Below, one piece after another: positions 24,331-35,714 of a stretch of DNA of 64,000 nucleotides. The position numbers and the translations under genes are program-made. The stretch is from contig NC_080064.1 of NCBI RefSeq assembly GCF_949987535.1, positions 41,860,282-41,924,281 of the forward strand, written 5' to 3'. Under the pieces are notes generated by a model. It was not told where the DNA came from, ran no database searches, and saw nothing but the letters and a program-made list of their open reading frames with translations. Origin of the DNA: Balaenoptera acutorostrata (Eukaryota; Chordata; Mammalia; Artiodactyla; Balaenopteridae). The first letter of the stretch is position 1, and each line of letters begins with the position of its first letter.

Positions 24331-25532
24331 ATGATACCTCCTTTTGCTCATCCACCAAAGTGACTGCTTATCTTTTGATTCCATCTTCCCATCACAGGTT
24401 CCTTTGAATTAAGACCATAAAACTGAACACATGAACACCTCCTAAACTTGACGGGCACTGAGCTTTCTCACAAACATAAGTGTGGACCACACTATAACAA
24501 GTACCAAAAATAATTTTATCAGAAAATTAAATTGTTTATTTTTTTAATGTAAAATACACATGACAGAGAAGAATCTAGTTTCCCATACAACTTCTTCCCA
24601 ACATCTTATTAGGACTGCAGTCATCTGTTAAGCCAAGTGGCATAGGGGCAATGAGCACCCACCAGCTGTCATCATGTCTGTTCACGCTCCTACTCCAGAG
24701 GCTAGTGATTAAACTAGGAACATCACAGAAGCAAAATCAAACTCCTTTTTCTAGACCTCAGCATTAACATGATGCTTTGGCAACTCTTAGAGCTGTCTCA
24801 GTATTCATAAGTTATCTATCCCCCAACAAAACAACTTATGATCTTCATTCAACTCTAGTTTCAGTTGAATAAAATATTCCATATAGGCCCACCTCAAGAC
24901 CAAACTCAGACCTAAAGGCTTCCCTTCATGTTGAATATGTACATCAATATCTGAGACATCTGAAAATACCTCTGATTCAGGGTTCTGGATGTTACACTTT
25001 ATTTTTCCATCAACTACAGAGAAAAGAACAAAAGGTTACAAAGGAAATGCTCTGACTACCAATACATATTTGGTACATAACTAAACCTGGCAATTTTATC
25101 ATATATTCTAGGAAATGGCAGACATTATAATACAGACGTTTTTAATCATCTAGGTAAAAAGTACCATGATTTTTTTTTTAAGTTAAACACCTCCAACCCC
25201 AAAACAAACTGTTCTTAAGAATGCAATGGATGATAGCAAAGAGTGGAATGGAAACCTTGGTGTAATAAAATAAAAAGCTCAAATGCCAGTTGGAAATAAA
25301 GCCTTTTGTTTCTAATGCAAAAATAACTGCAAAAGAAACTCTGAATTAAAGAAAGAAGACTCACTTCAATGATCCAAATAGCATTTACGTATGTAGTTCT
25401 GTACATTAAAACTTAGTCTCTTTCTGTTTCGTTCAAGTAGGATCCTGCCAGGACTTGGAATTCTTCCTTTCTAGCCCGTGATCCTATCATTGGGAATCTA
25501 TCCTACAATTAAGTTACCATCTATTTATAATG
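24331..25532. other. Unassigned sequence
   Basis: About 1.2 kb of AT-rich DNA. I found no convincing exon, repeat family or structured RNA. Confidence 0.5.
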
Positions 25533-25925
25533 TAATGGTTAAGAATGGGAACACAGGACTTCCCTGGCGGTCCAGTGGTTAAGATTCCGTGCTTCCACTG
25601 CAGGGGACATGGGTTCCACCCCTGGTCGGGGGACAAAGATTCTGTAGGCCACGGCACTGACAAAAATAAAAAATAAAAAAAAAAAAAGAATAGGAACACA
25701 GGCTTTGAATTAAGACAGACCTGGATTTATGCCCTTCATCTACCATTGACTGAGAATCCTTGGGCAAGTTACCTAATCTTATTAAGTTTCAGATATTCAT
25801 CTATAAAATGGCAATAATAATACCAACTCCATAGGGTTGCTACGAGTATTAAATAATATAATATATGTGAAAGGTTTAATACAGTACCTAAGATACTATA
25901 AATGCTCAAGAAATTTAGCTAGAAG
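25533..25925 (+). repeat. MIR SINE, plus strand, split by a CHR SINE
   Basis: The tRNA-like start (25533-25557, 'gtaatggttaagaatgggaa') is separated from the remainder (25703-25925) by a CHR SINE. The core shows 'gaattaagacagacctggat', 'tgggcaagttacctaatctt', 'cataaaatggcaataataat'-like text and a 3' part ending near 'actataaatgctcaag'. Confidence 0.72.
25558..25685 (+). mobile_element. Short CHR-type SINE, plus strand
   Basis: Target duplication of 17 bp, 'aagaatgggaacacagg' (25541-25557) and 'aagaataggaacacagg' (25686-25702), one mismatch. The head 'acttccctggcggtccagtg' and the box B-like 'gggttccacccc' (25611-25622) mark the tRNA-derived part. It ends early in an A-rich tail (25660-25687). 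This is the short CHR type without the long tRNA-unrelated region. Confidence 0.88.
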
Positions 25926-26480
25926 AGTAGTTGTAGAAATAATAATAGCAGTAACGGTAGTGATTTTAGCTAAAATTTTTACTTCTGAGAATCTATTTTC
26001 TAGGTGGCTAAATATTACAAACATTGATGTCAGAAGTATAAGGAACTTCAGAGTCCAACAATCCTTTCCCTCTGTGCTCTATTAGATTACAACTGTAACA
26101 GTTATTCATTAAACAATTGTTATAGAAACTGTCCATTTCGATTATTTGAACTGTAGATAGTAAATTATCTATTAAATTTTAAAAGAATATATTACAATAA
26201 ATGAAAAAGTTAGGCCCCATTTCTTCAATATAGACTCTGACTTCAAAACTGATATTCAAGCTCAGTAAAAATGTGTTCTGGAAAAAATTCCAACAGACAA
26301 AATAGTTATTACTGCCTATAGATAAGATGCTTTTAGATCCAACTGTTCTTCCCCCCAAATTCATTTAGTATGTTAGTCTTTGTTTTTATTTATAATTTAC
26401 GTGAAAAGCCTACAACTGAGTATGAATATAAGATACATTTTATTATAAAGAATAAATTAAACAATTATATAATTGTTGAT
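25926..26480. other. Unassigned sequence
   Basis: AT-rich; no exon-like or repeat signature recognised. Confidence 0.5.
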
Positions 26481-26600
26481 GAAGTATTAGAAAGAACAAA
26501 AGCTTTGGAGCCAGACAAACCTGAATTCAAAACCCAGCTAAGTACTTACTGTGTGTGGGACATTAAGCAAGTCATTTAACCTCTCTATGCCATCATTACT
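26481..26600 (+). repeat. MIR SINE 5' part, plus strand
   Basis: 'gctttggagccagacaaacc' (26500-26519), 'tactgtgtgtgggacattaa' and 'caagtcatttaacctctcta' match the tRNA-related and core portions of MIR. Confidence 0.7.
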
Positions 26601-27399
26601 GCAATTATTACCTTATTCTCAGACTGACAATGACAAGAAAATCCAGCTCCAGGGACAGGATAACTGCCTCCTATCAATTATCTTCAATCCCATGTTCTGT
26701 AGGTGAGCAACTGCATTTATACATGTACACATATATATAAATGCCACAGACCATCTTATTGTGTTTATTGAGAATTTGAATTATACCTTCAGTGTGACCC
26801 AGGACTGAGATACCTCACCTTGCCTATCCTCCCTATGGCCTTCTCAACAAAGAAGGTCATCCAGGCCCTGATTTTCAGCCAGCAGGATGCTAACGAGAGG
26901 CATGAGTAGAAAGCATAACATCCATTTTATCACACAAAACTATAGGGCAAACTAGCACAATGATCCTTTTCACATAACATCTTCATTGTGATAGTCTCTT
27001 TTTCCTAAGTATACGTAATTTAATGATGAGTTCTGAAAACTCAGGCAAGGGAACAACAGTCAAAAAATACCTAAAATAACAACTTTGAGTCCCACTTAAA
27101 GGGTGTCTTTTTCTAAAGTCCAATAAAACACTGGGTTATCAAGTCACCTATTGTACAAATATCATTGTAAATATCAAAAGTTATACATATCCTAAGATAA
27201 CTATGCCAATGTCCAGTCTTTCCAAAGGAAATATACTGGCACACTGCAAAGCAGTCATGAAATCACAAAAAGCATCAGTATAACAGGGAAGCTGGGTCTG
27301 CTGCTCTGACAGCTTTGCTTAGCTACTGGTCAATTCTACTACAAGGCAAAAAAAGTAGCAACTTATATATCTTCTCTCTATTGTTGGACATAGTCTTCT
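26601..27399. other. Unassigned sequence
   Basis: About 800 bp without recognisable features on either strand. Confidence 0.5.
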
Positions 27400-28400
27400 T
27401 AACTGTTTTTTCATTCTAGAAGTTATACATGCTCATTAAAGACAATTTGGAAAGCAGAGAAGAAAAAAATTTCAACTGGAGCCCTATTAGTTCACTACAG
27501 ACATTATTAATACTTTTGGTGCATTTCCCTTTTTTAAAAATTCTAAGCAAAGAGTTATATTTTTACATAATTTTATTATTCTACCTAAACAAAATTGTAT
27601 CCTGTTTCTGCCTCTACCATAACACAAGCATATTTCACAGTAACCTAAGCTGTTTAAAAATGAAAAATTTAACAAATGCATAAAATTCCAGTAAGTTCTA
27701 GTTTTCTTGCCTATCCTGCTATTCTTATTCCTTGCTATAAATGATGCTACTGAAAACTCAAAGCAAAGCACAGAGAGACAGCATAGCATGATGGTTAAAT
27801 ATGCAGATACTAGTGCCAAATTTCAGGGTTCAAACCCCACCATCTCTACTTAGCAATGCAGTAGTGAGAAAACTTCTTTATCTTTCTGCACCTCAGTTTC
27901 ATCCATTTTAAAATGGGAAGGAGGAGGAGGAAGAAGATACAGTACCAATTTCATAAGGATCTTGTGAGGATTATTAAAGGGTTAAGAACAATACTAGCAC
28001 AGAGTGACCACTCAGTATTAGCTATTATCATAATTTGATAATATTCTCTCCTGCCTCCTTCTGCTTCTTGTTTTTACCTATTCAGGATTATTTCCTTTAA
28101 AGTAAATTTTCAGAAGTGTAATTACTAAGCCAATGAGTATAAACAATTTAAGATTCTTGATAGAATTGCCAAATTGCTCTCTAAAAAGACTATACAACTA
28201 ATTTATACCACAACAAAAAATACATGAGACTATCTTAACAAACTTTTATTCATTTTTGCTAGTTCCATAGGGTAAAAATTATACCTTAGCTTTGGTTTAA
28301 GTTATGTTTCTTTAATTACTAATAAGGCAGAGCATTTTATCATACTGCTGACTGCTTATATTTATCCTTTATGGATTGCCAGATGTAGACTTTTAGGGTT
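27400..28400 (-). repeat. Ancient L1 (L1ME/L1MD-like) 3' part, minus strand, split by a MIR
   Basis: 27410-27770 follows the complement of an old L1 3' UTR ('ttatacatgctcattaaaga', 'cttttggtgcatttcccttt', 'ctataaatgatgctactgaa'). After the MIR, 28070-28400 continues with ORF2 C-terminal relic ('gccaaattgctctctaaaaa', 'gtttctttaattactaataa', 'ggcagagcattttatcatac'). No frame survives. Confidence 0.6.
27776..28045 (+). repeat. MIR SINE, plus strand
   Basis: Near-complete: start 'gacagcatagcatgatggtt', box B-like 'gggttcaaacccc' (27826-27838), 'gcacctcagtttcatccatt', and 'gaggattattaaagggttaa', 'agcacagagtgaccactcag' in the 3' half. It includes a GGA-rich expansion near 27920. Confidence 0.78.
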
Positions 28401-28509
28401 TATATTTTATTTCCAAGATCTACCAGCAATTCCTTGAAAAACTCTATCATGGCTCAAGAAAACAGTATTTTTGGAGCACCTGTGTATAAAATTAAAAATA
28501 ATTTAGTCT

Positions 28510-28550
28510 TACACATGCGCACACGTGCGCGTGTGCACACACACACACAC
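28510..28550. repeat. CA/CG alternating microsatellite
   Basis: Forty-one bases of unbroken pyrimidine-purine alternation, starting as mixed CA/CG/TG units and ending as pure (CA)n. It contains several CpG sites in an otherwise CpG-poor area. Confidence 0.95.
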
Positions 28551-28744
28551 TCCACTACCTCTCCAGATTATTCAGTAGTCCAATGTATATACACAGAAAA
28601 CTGACTCTGGGCAGCGACATGTTTTCAAATATTTATCCATACAGAGTGAAAGTCAATTCTATGAATGTAATCACAGTGCACTTGTGATTTTTCCAAAGAT
28701 TATCAACTCTCAATTACTCATTCTAACAATATCTTGACAGAGAA

Positions 28745-29215
28745 TGCTAACTGCCTCCCAATATCCATTTTTACCTTCTTGTTTAATATCATAACCTTGG
28801 ATAGCATGGCAACTAAAATGCCTCATTTCCAAGACTCCCTTACAGCTAAATTTGTCCAGGTGATTAAGTTTGGGCCCATGAGATGTAAATAGAAGTTTGG
28901 GGTGAGAATTCCTTTTAAAAAAGGATCAAGTATCCTATTGTCCATTCTCTCCTGCCTACTTCTGCTTCCAGCTTGAAATGTGGAAGTTATAGCTAGAGTG
29001 CCAAAAGCCATCTTGGTTGCTATGAAAGCCAGCAAGGCAGAGGAGAAAAAAAGGAGCCTGAGTCTCTAATGAAAAAGTGGCACTGTCAAACTAGCTCTCA
29101 GCTGCATAACTCTAGACTTCTTTTACACGAGAGAAAAATAAACTGTGTTCTTAACCATGGTGATTTTAAGGTTTTCTGGCATATACAGCTGAAACATAAC
29201 CCAAACTGATAGACA
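28745..29215 (+). repeat. Ancient LTR-like repeat (MaLR/MLT-type?), plus strand
   Basis: 'gggcccatgagatgtaaata' (28872-28891), 'gagaaaaataaactgtgttc' and an end reading 'acataacccaaactgataga' resemble old mammalian MaLR-like LTRs that carry a poly-A signal and end near 'aactaata'. A related block occurs at 53170-53515. I cannot fix the family from memory. Confidence 0.4.
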
Positions 29216-29935
29216 TGACCAAATGCATTTATATTTGATTTTGGAGAGCACGATTTATCTTTCTAACAACGTAACAGTACTCAGAAATGTGGACTACTTA
29301 GGCTATTAACAGTATTTGAATTCAGTAAGCACATATGTGTTAAACTGTCAATAGAAAGAGGCCGAGAAGTTTCCTGGTTGAAATAAGAATAGTATTTTTA
29401 ATGTGTTTTCTTTAAGAAGAATGATGCACTAATTAACTGCATCCATTTATTTTATTTATTAATAATTTTAAGTCCTCTGTGTGTCTAGGACTATGCTTAG
29501 CATTGGGGGTGAAATTACAGAAGTTGGTTTTGAGCTCTAGGTGAAGGGTGTATAAAGGCTGGGGAAATAAGATTAAATGGAGAAAAATTACAATAAAGTA
29601 TTCATTTATTCAAAATACATTACTAATTGAAAAAACACTTAATGAACACTTAGTATGTGCAAAGCTCCATTTTAAAGTAATTTTTTTCTAAAAATATAGA
29701 AATGCTGATCAGAAAAGTGAAGTAGGGCTAATTAGGAAAGCCTTCCTATAAGAGATAAACATGGTGCCAAGCAAGTGTGGCAAATATTAACACATGCTAA
29801 ATATTGGTAGCAGATATATGGATTTCAGGTGAATTATTATTCATACTTTTTAGTATATTTGAAATGTATGATAATTAAAAGTTTTATAACTAAGTCTTGT
29901 TCTATACCTTAAAATAAATGATGGATATGCATCTA
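29216..29935. other. Unassigned sequence
   Basis: About 720 bp, AT-rich. No gene. A weak L2-like phrase near 29480-29530 ('gtctaggactatgcttagca') hints at a decayed L2. Confidence 0.5.
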
Positions 29936-30639
29936 CTAATTTATAAATCCAATATTTACTGAGTACTACTATATGTCAGCACTATACCAGGCATTAGGAA
30001 TACACATACAAGTAGTTCAAAGTCTCTGTCTTCAATAGGAGCTTCTCAACCTATTAAGAGAATTAGAGACAAATGGATAATTGCATACAGTGTGGTAGGT
30101 GATGGGCACATGCAGGAGAGGGTATCAGGAGTGCAGGGAAAATTCTAAGAGAAGGTATCTCTTAAGGTGAGTTCTGAAGAAGAGGTGAACAAATGAACAA
30201 GGGATCTAAGTCCCTAGCGAAAGTAGTCATATGTTCAAAGGTTTAAAACTGTAAGACTGCATGGTAGTGAGAGGATCAGAAAGCCCTTCAGTGTGGTTGG
30301 AGTACAGCATATGTGTGTCCTGTGATAGAAGATGGGGCTCAAGAGGTAGGCAAAAAAGAAACACATCCTGGAAATGCCTTCTATGGCATGCTAGCATATT
30401 TAACCTGAAAGGTATTTGGAGCTACTACAGGATTTTAAGCAGAAAAGTGCCAAAATATAATTTATCTTGTAGGAAAATCACTCTAAATACAGTATAGAGG
30501 ATTTACTTAATATATAATGACCAGGGTTAGGGAGATCATTGCAGTAAATAGTCCAGGAGACAAATGATGAGGACTTAAACTGACACAGTGACTATAGCAA
30601 TAGAGGAAAAAACTAGGTTCAAAAGGTATTTAGTCTTTT

Positions 30640-30712
30640 ATAAAGTTGGTATTCAATAAACATTGATAGAGTGAATGAATGAAGGAAGGAATGAATGAGT
30701 GAATGAATCAGT
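30640..30712 (+). repeat. L2/MIR 3' tail plus (GAAT)n
   Basis: 'ggtattcaataaacattgat' (30647-30666), then GAAT/GAAGG repeats to 30708. Same signature as 1395-1490. Confidence 0.6.
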
Positions 30713-30726
30713 ACAAAAATCAATGA

Positions 30727-31085
30727 CAGGGCTTCCCTGGTGGACCAGTGGTTAAGAAGCTGTCTGCCAATGCAGGGGACAAGGGTTTGAGCCCTGGTCC
30801 GGGAAGATCCCACATGCTATGGAGCAACTAAGCTCGTGTGCCACAACTAATGACCCTGCACTCTAGAGCCCGTGAGCCACAATTACTGAGCCCACATGCC
30901 CCAACTACAGAAGCGCACACATCTAGAGCCTGTGCTCCACAATAAGAGAAGCCACCGCAATGAGAAGCCCATGCACCGCAACGAAGAGTAGCCTCCACTT
31001 GCCACAACTAGAGAAAGCCCATGCACAGCAAGGAAGACCCAATGCAGCCAAAAATAAATAAATAAAATAAATAAATTTATTTTTA
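30727..31085 (+). mobile_element. CHR-type SINE, plus strand, full length
   Basis: Target duplication 'aaaaatcaatga' at 30715-30726 and 31086-31097. Head 'gggcttccctggtggaccag', box B-like 'gggtttgagccctg' (30783-30796), and a long tRNA-unrelated body with repeated 'gagccacaa'-type units. The tail is (AAAT)n from about 31052. More diverged than the copy at 57347 (box B is GGTTTGAGCCC, not GGTTCGAGCCC), so it is probably older. Confidence 0.92.
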
Positions 31086-31496
31086 AAAAATCAATGAGAT
31101 AAAAAGAAAAAGATATTCAGAAATTTTAGACACAATGAAATTTGAGATGTGATCATCTGAAGAAAGCAAGGGATAAGAAGAAGGCTAAGGTGGTTCCCAA
31201 GTTTCTAACCTGGATGACTGAGTATAACTAGCTTCAAAAGAAAATATAGGAGGGAAGAAGTTTATGGGGACAAAATTATGAGTTCAGCTTTGAAATGTTG
31301 AGCTTGTCATATCCAGGAATATCTAAATGTCTTATAGGCAGTTAAAATATGAATATGGTATTCAGAAGAGAAGTTTGGGTTGGAGACAGAAATATGAAAT
31401 CAAGAACACAGATATGTATTAGTGAAAGTCATGAAAATAGAAGAGATCACCCAGGAAGTCCTAATTACGGCTTGAATAATTAACAACTTCTAGGAG

Positions 31497-31588
31497 GTAT
31501 TATATTATATATAATTATTATATATATAATAATTATATATAATTATATATATAATTATTATATATAATTATTATTATATTATAATAAA
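31497..31588. repeat. AT-only (TATA/ATTA)n low-complexity tract
   Basis: About 90 bases of A and T with internal self-complementary units, such as repeated 'atataattattatatataat'. Expected to be structurally soft and length-variable. Confidence 0.92.
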
Positions 31589-31879
31589 GGATAAGGAATC
31601 TACATTTGATCTAGTTGGTATTAAGAAGTATTAAAGGTTAGGGAAGTAACATTTTATTTTTGTCCAAGTTTGCATAGGATGGAACTAGTATAACAAGAAA
31701 ATAGGACAGGAAGATTAGCTTCAAAAGGTATCCCATCAAAGTATCAATAGTTTTATACTTTAAGAAAGAAAAAAATTATCTGACGACAAGGAATCATTAA
31801 GCTTTTCACTTAAGAATCCAGATCTATTTCTTAGAGCATACTAAAGCAAAAACAAACAAACAAAACCTACTTAAAGGCA

Positions 31880-32030
31880 AAATAATGCGGTAGGAAAACA
31901 CACGTTTTAAAGTCAGCTGAGTAGCCATGAGCCAGTTACTTCACTTCTGAGCTTTAGTTTCCACAGCTGTAAAACAGTGGTGATAATACCTCTTAGAAGT
32001 TGTTAATTTTGATTAACATTTTTGAAAGCA
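31880..32030 (+). repeat. MIR SINE, plus strand
   Basis: 'ttttaaagtcagctgagtag', 'gagccagttacttcacttct', 'tagtttccacagctgtaaaa' and 'gtgataatacctcttagaag' match the MIR core. Confidence 0.65.
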
Positions 32031-32274
32031 TATATGGTGGCATTAATAAGAAAATATTTCCTCCCGAAAGTTATGCAAAAGTGGAACAACATGGTATCTC
32101 TAAAGCAATATAGATCACAGAAACTCTGAATAGGTTATAATCAGAAGGAGTGAAAGATGTAATTAAAAGCTGTGATAATCACTAGCTGAACTGAACTCTC
32201 AGTCAGATTCTAAGCTATAATGGGATAGTAAGCTAATTTTAAAAGCTACATAACTCCTTGGAACTATTGATCTC

Positions 32275-32365
32275 TACTCAGTTGTAAGCCCCTTTAAGGC
32301 AGGGGCAGACTCTTATAATCTCCTTGTCCTGGTGTAAAGTAGGCAGAGTTAAATGAATGTGAAAA
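32275..32365 (+). repeat. L2 3' end, plus strand
   Basis: 'tgtaagcccctttaaggcag' (32283-32302), 'gggcagactcttataatctc' and 'taaatgaatg' fit the final 90 bp of L2. Confidence 0.5.
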
Positions 32366-32424
32366 TGCTACAGAAATTTACTACATTAAGGTACCACATT
32401 ATTTAATCATGATTGAGAAAAGTT

Positions 32425-32605
32425 TTGAGCACTTTATGTTCTAAATATTTACACGTATCATGTCACTCAATCTTCATAATAATTCTATAAAGTAATATTG
32501 TTTCCTTTCATAGAGGAAGAAACCAAGGCCCAAAGGAGCTAACTACATACCAGAAGATCACATGACCATTAAGTGGTAGAATGAAGATCTGAAGGAAAAA
32601 CACCA
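32425..32605 (-). repeat. MIR SINE, minus strand
   Basis: 'cactcaatcttcataataat', 'catagaggaagaaaccaagg' and 'gatcacatgaccattaagtg' follow the complement of the MIR core. Confidence 0.68.
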
Positions 32606-32867
32606 TCTGGCAGTGGTGTACAGGGCTGTCGCCAACCTATAAGGTGCCTTTGTATGAATTAGAAAGAGTTGTCCCTTTGGGTGGATACAGCTCTTTGTCA
32701 GGGCACAGCTTGGCAAGCCAAATACAGGCTAGATTTTAACCTTTATTCACCCTTTGTCTGTGACCCTTCATAAAGTGGAACACCTGTACAACTATAAACA
32801 GCAGCCCCAGTAAAACGGGCCAACAAATGAACCGATAATGATTCATCCAATTATTTAGACCTGTGCT

Positions 32868-33032
32868 GTCCAATATGGTAGCCACTAGTCACCTGTGGCT
32901 ATATTTAAATGAATATTCAATTCCTTAGTCTCACTAGCACAACAGCTACATGTGGCTAGCACCTATCACTTTGGACAGTGCAGATATAGTAGAACATTTC
33001 CAACATTGCAGAAAACGTCTTTGGACAACACT
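32868..33032. mobile_element. hAT-Charlie-type MITE (MER3/MER33-like)
   Basis: The termini are near-inverted: 'ctgtgctgtccaatatggta' at the left, complement of 'ctttggacaacactg' at the right. Internal 'gtagccactagtcacctgtg' and 'acatgtggctag' repeats are hallmarks of this group. Flanking 8-mers 'atttagac' and 'gtttagag' share six central bases, consistent with an 8-bp hAT target duplication. Confidence 0.65.
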
Positions 33033-33084
33033 GGTTTAGAGTATATATACGGGGATATTAGAATGTTTTAAAATAGTAGTCTTG

Positions 33085-33150
33085 AATTCTCTATACATCT
33101 ATCTATCTATCTATCAATTTACCTATCTATCTATGATCTATCTCAATTAT
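33085..33150. repeat. (TCTA)n microsatellite, interrupted
   Basis: Runs of the tetramer TCTA/CTAT broken by 'caatttac' and 'gatc' segments. Confidence 0.9.
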
Positions 33151-35019
33151 CTACATTTACATCTTGCAACCCTAAGATTATTACAAAAGGTACCTGCATA
33201 GGATGAGGATTTTTTAATGAAAACTTAACATTAGTTTATTGAATTTTCAGTGTACTGTGGATCTGAAGGAATTGGAAGAAGGGAGCAAGAGATACCAAAA
33301 AATCTGCAGAGTAGAGAAATGATTATTATTTATTTGTGGGAACACTGAAAAAAAAATGAGTGGAACAAAACTATTCAAGGAAGAAAGACAATTTTCTTAT
33401 AAGTATTGTTATGGCATCAAAAGTTTTTCACTTCTTTGTATTACTTGCAAAAATATGTCTTATAAAGGCATGTAGGGCAGACCCTTTAAAACACATTTTG
33501 GACATTTCCTTGGACTCTTAAAATGAATATTAGACAGGAGAACTAAGACACATAAAAAAGTTTCATTGCTTTTAATTTAGTGCTCCATAGCACCAGAAAC
33601 ATGTAGACAAGTTAGAGGAAGCTCAATGAGGAGAAACAGAATTGTAAGAAAAAAAGATATTGATTTATGATAAAATATTAATATATAAATATGTATACTG
33701 AAACCAAGTGATTTTTAAAAGATCATAATAACTAAATACAAATAAATGGAGGAAACGAGCTTTAAAAAAAATGTTTAGCAACGATGTAAAGGTATAACTT
33801 GGACAAATCCAGTAATATAAATGAAGCCACATTTAAGAGAACTTTAAAGAATAGATTTCAGAAAGCAATATTTATTTTCAAGTGTGAAAATAAACTTTTT
33901 CTTCAGCTGATAAGTGGCAAGAGCAGTACACATTACTTAGCATCGAATTTTTTTAAATCAAAGTACTAAAATCAATCTTGGAACAGAAATCTGGTACTGA
34001 TGATCTAGCATTCCATTTCTTTTAATTTTGGTCCTCATAATGCTGATATATCATCATCTTTTTCTAGAAATGGCTTTTATGACCCTAATAGGATATCTCC
34101 AAAGAGATAAACTAATAGGTTTACTCCTAGAAGGAAGTAACATGTGTGATGATGGAGTTCATTCAGAAGGGAGTTCACACTTACTCCTACTATCCTCTCC
34201 AACATCCACCTCTTCATTGAATTCTTTTGACATTTTTTTTAAAATACATATGGTTTAAATTTTTAAGGGAAAAAATACTGGAGTAGAAAATAAATAAACT
34301 TGATAAAAACTAGGAAAAGTAAATATACAGGAAATGTTTTTCTTAAACATTTAAACCTGTACAGAAGTCTATGTGCTATACTAAGTACATTTGTTTTTTA
34401 ATAAAAATGTTCCATATCTCAGAGATTCCAAAGATATCAAAAGCTGTGGTAGTTGCTACAGAAACTATTCTTTTTTAATGAAACTCAGATTATATAACTG
34501 CATAAAACAAATTCGAATTTGAAATGCAATTACTACTCTAAAGCATATTTACATATTTGATTTTATAATGGTTACAGAAAATAAGATAAAATATTAAGAA
34601 TACCTTTCGCGTGGGCAAAACCAACGGCAGTTACAAACTTAATTGCAACTCTGCCCTTAAATACAATAGTGTTGGGTATAATGAAATTCTATTTTATAAT
34701 AAAAACTCATACAAACTCTGTACCATTCTATTGCTACTTGGAAAAGTGCTAATTTACATGCAGTGAAACATTTCTGGAATTTATCATTTTGCATAAACGG
34801 TGTAAATTCAGGGCAAGTATAAAAGATTCCCCAAAGGCCTGTCTACATCAGGTCAGTACTAAGAAAATGGCCAGAGAGTAACCACTGAAATTCCACAGCA
34901 GGTGACCTGACATAATGGGCAAGAAAGGTTCTGCCTATCTAGTGCTTCCTCCTAGCCTACAGAGCCAAGGTCCAGACTCCTGAGGATTGCACACTCCTGT
35001 CTTACCATTTACCATAGTG
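33151..35019. other. Unassigned sequence
   Basis: Nearly 1.9 kb of AT-rich DNA, the longest stretch in the window without a recognised repeat apart from 55301-57326. One short frame at 34028-34258 shows no family resemblance and no splice context that I can defend. If a host exon or conserved enhancer exists here, I cannot see it by eye. Confidence 0.45.
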
Positions 35020-35240
35020 TAAATATCATGGACATTGGAATCAAACAGACCAAGCTTCAATCCTAGCTCTAACATTTACAAGCGGTGATATTTTGAGCAA
35101 GACTTTACCTCTCTAAACCTGTAAAACAAAGATAATAGCTGCCTTACAGGATCAATGCAAGGATTAGTAATATTTTGTGTACGATGCCTATCATGGTTTC
35201 TGCACATATTTGGTGCTCATTGCCTGATAGCTTCTATTAT
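35020..35240 (+). repeat. MIR SINE, plus strand
   Basis: 'ggaatcaaacagaccaagct', 'caatcctagctctaacattt', 'ctctctaaacctgtaaaaca' and '3'-half 'tggtgctcattgcctgatag' follow the full MIR order. Confidence 0.7.
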
Positions 35241-35303
35241 TGTTACTATTACTACTAAGACAACTGTTACTACTACTGCTGCTGCAAGTCCTACAAAAAC
35301 ATA

Positions 35304-35383
35304 TTAGGTTGGCCAAAAAGTTCATCTGGGTTTTTCCCTAACATCTTATGGAAAAACCCAAACGAACTTTTTGGTCAACCTAA
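35304..35383. mobile_element. Mariner MITE (80-bp near-perfect hairpin)
   Basis: The arms are inverted repeats: left 'ttaggttggccaaaaagttc', right the complement of 'gaactttttggtcaacctaa'. They pair over about 34 bp with three mismatches and a loop of about 12 nt (35338-35349). It is flanked by TA on both sides (35302-35303, 35384-35385), the Tc1/mariner target. Such MITEs are abundant in cetartiodactyls. The single-stranded transcript of either strand would fold into a miRNA-precursor-like stem. Confidence 0.93.
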
Positions 35384-35389
35384 TACTAT

Positions 35390-35714
35390 AACAACAAAGC
35401 AAAGCCATGGAAACCTTTTTGACTTTTGTTTCTTTTTTAAACAGGTCTGTACAGTCTTCCTAATGCGTGCACTGAAAGGCAGGGTAAGGGGTACCAGTTG
35501 TGGCTGTTTAATAGAACTGGCTGGAATCTGTCTGTAGAGATGACATGCTTGGGCTCAGCTCAGTCTCCTGCTTATGTCACCAGCTCCTTCTGTGAGACAC
35601 ATTAGTGGAGACAAATAGGCTTCATTTTGGAAAAGCCCCCCAATATAGAGCCAACTAACAGAATTGCTCTTATTTAATTATATTTTTTAGTTTCGACTGG
35701 AGAATTTTTGTGCA
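35390..35714. other. Unassigned sequence
   Basis: Slightly higher GC than its surroundings (for example 35460-35600). No open frame or repeat identified. Confidence 0.5.

Larger units (their letters stand above)
29936..31480 (-). repeat. Long L2 copy, minus strand, interrupted at 30640-31097
   Basis: The left end is the complement of the L2 tail ('tcagcactataccaggcatt'). 30100-30605 follows the middle part ('ggtatctcttaaggtgagtt', 'tacaggattttaagcagaaa', 'gcagtaaatagtccaggaga'). 31180-31480 is the complement of the end of the L2 reverse transcriptase region: translated on the minus strand, the part near 31240-31330 resembles the family's conserved '..SxxAELIIF' segment. All frames are broken. 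A separate L2/MIR tail and a SINE split it. Confidence 0.55.
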
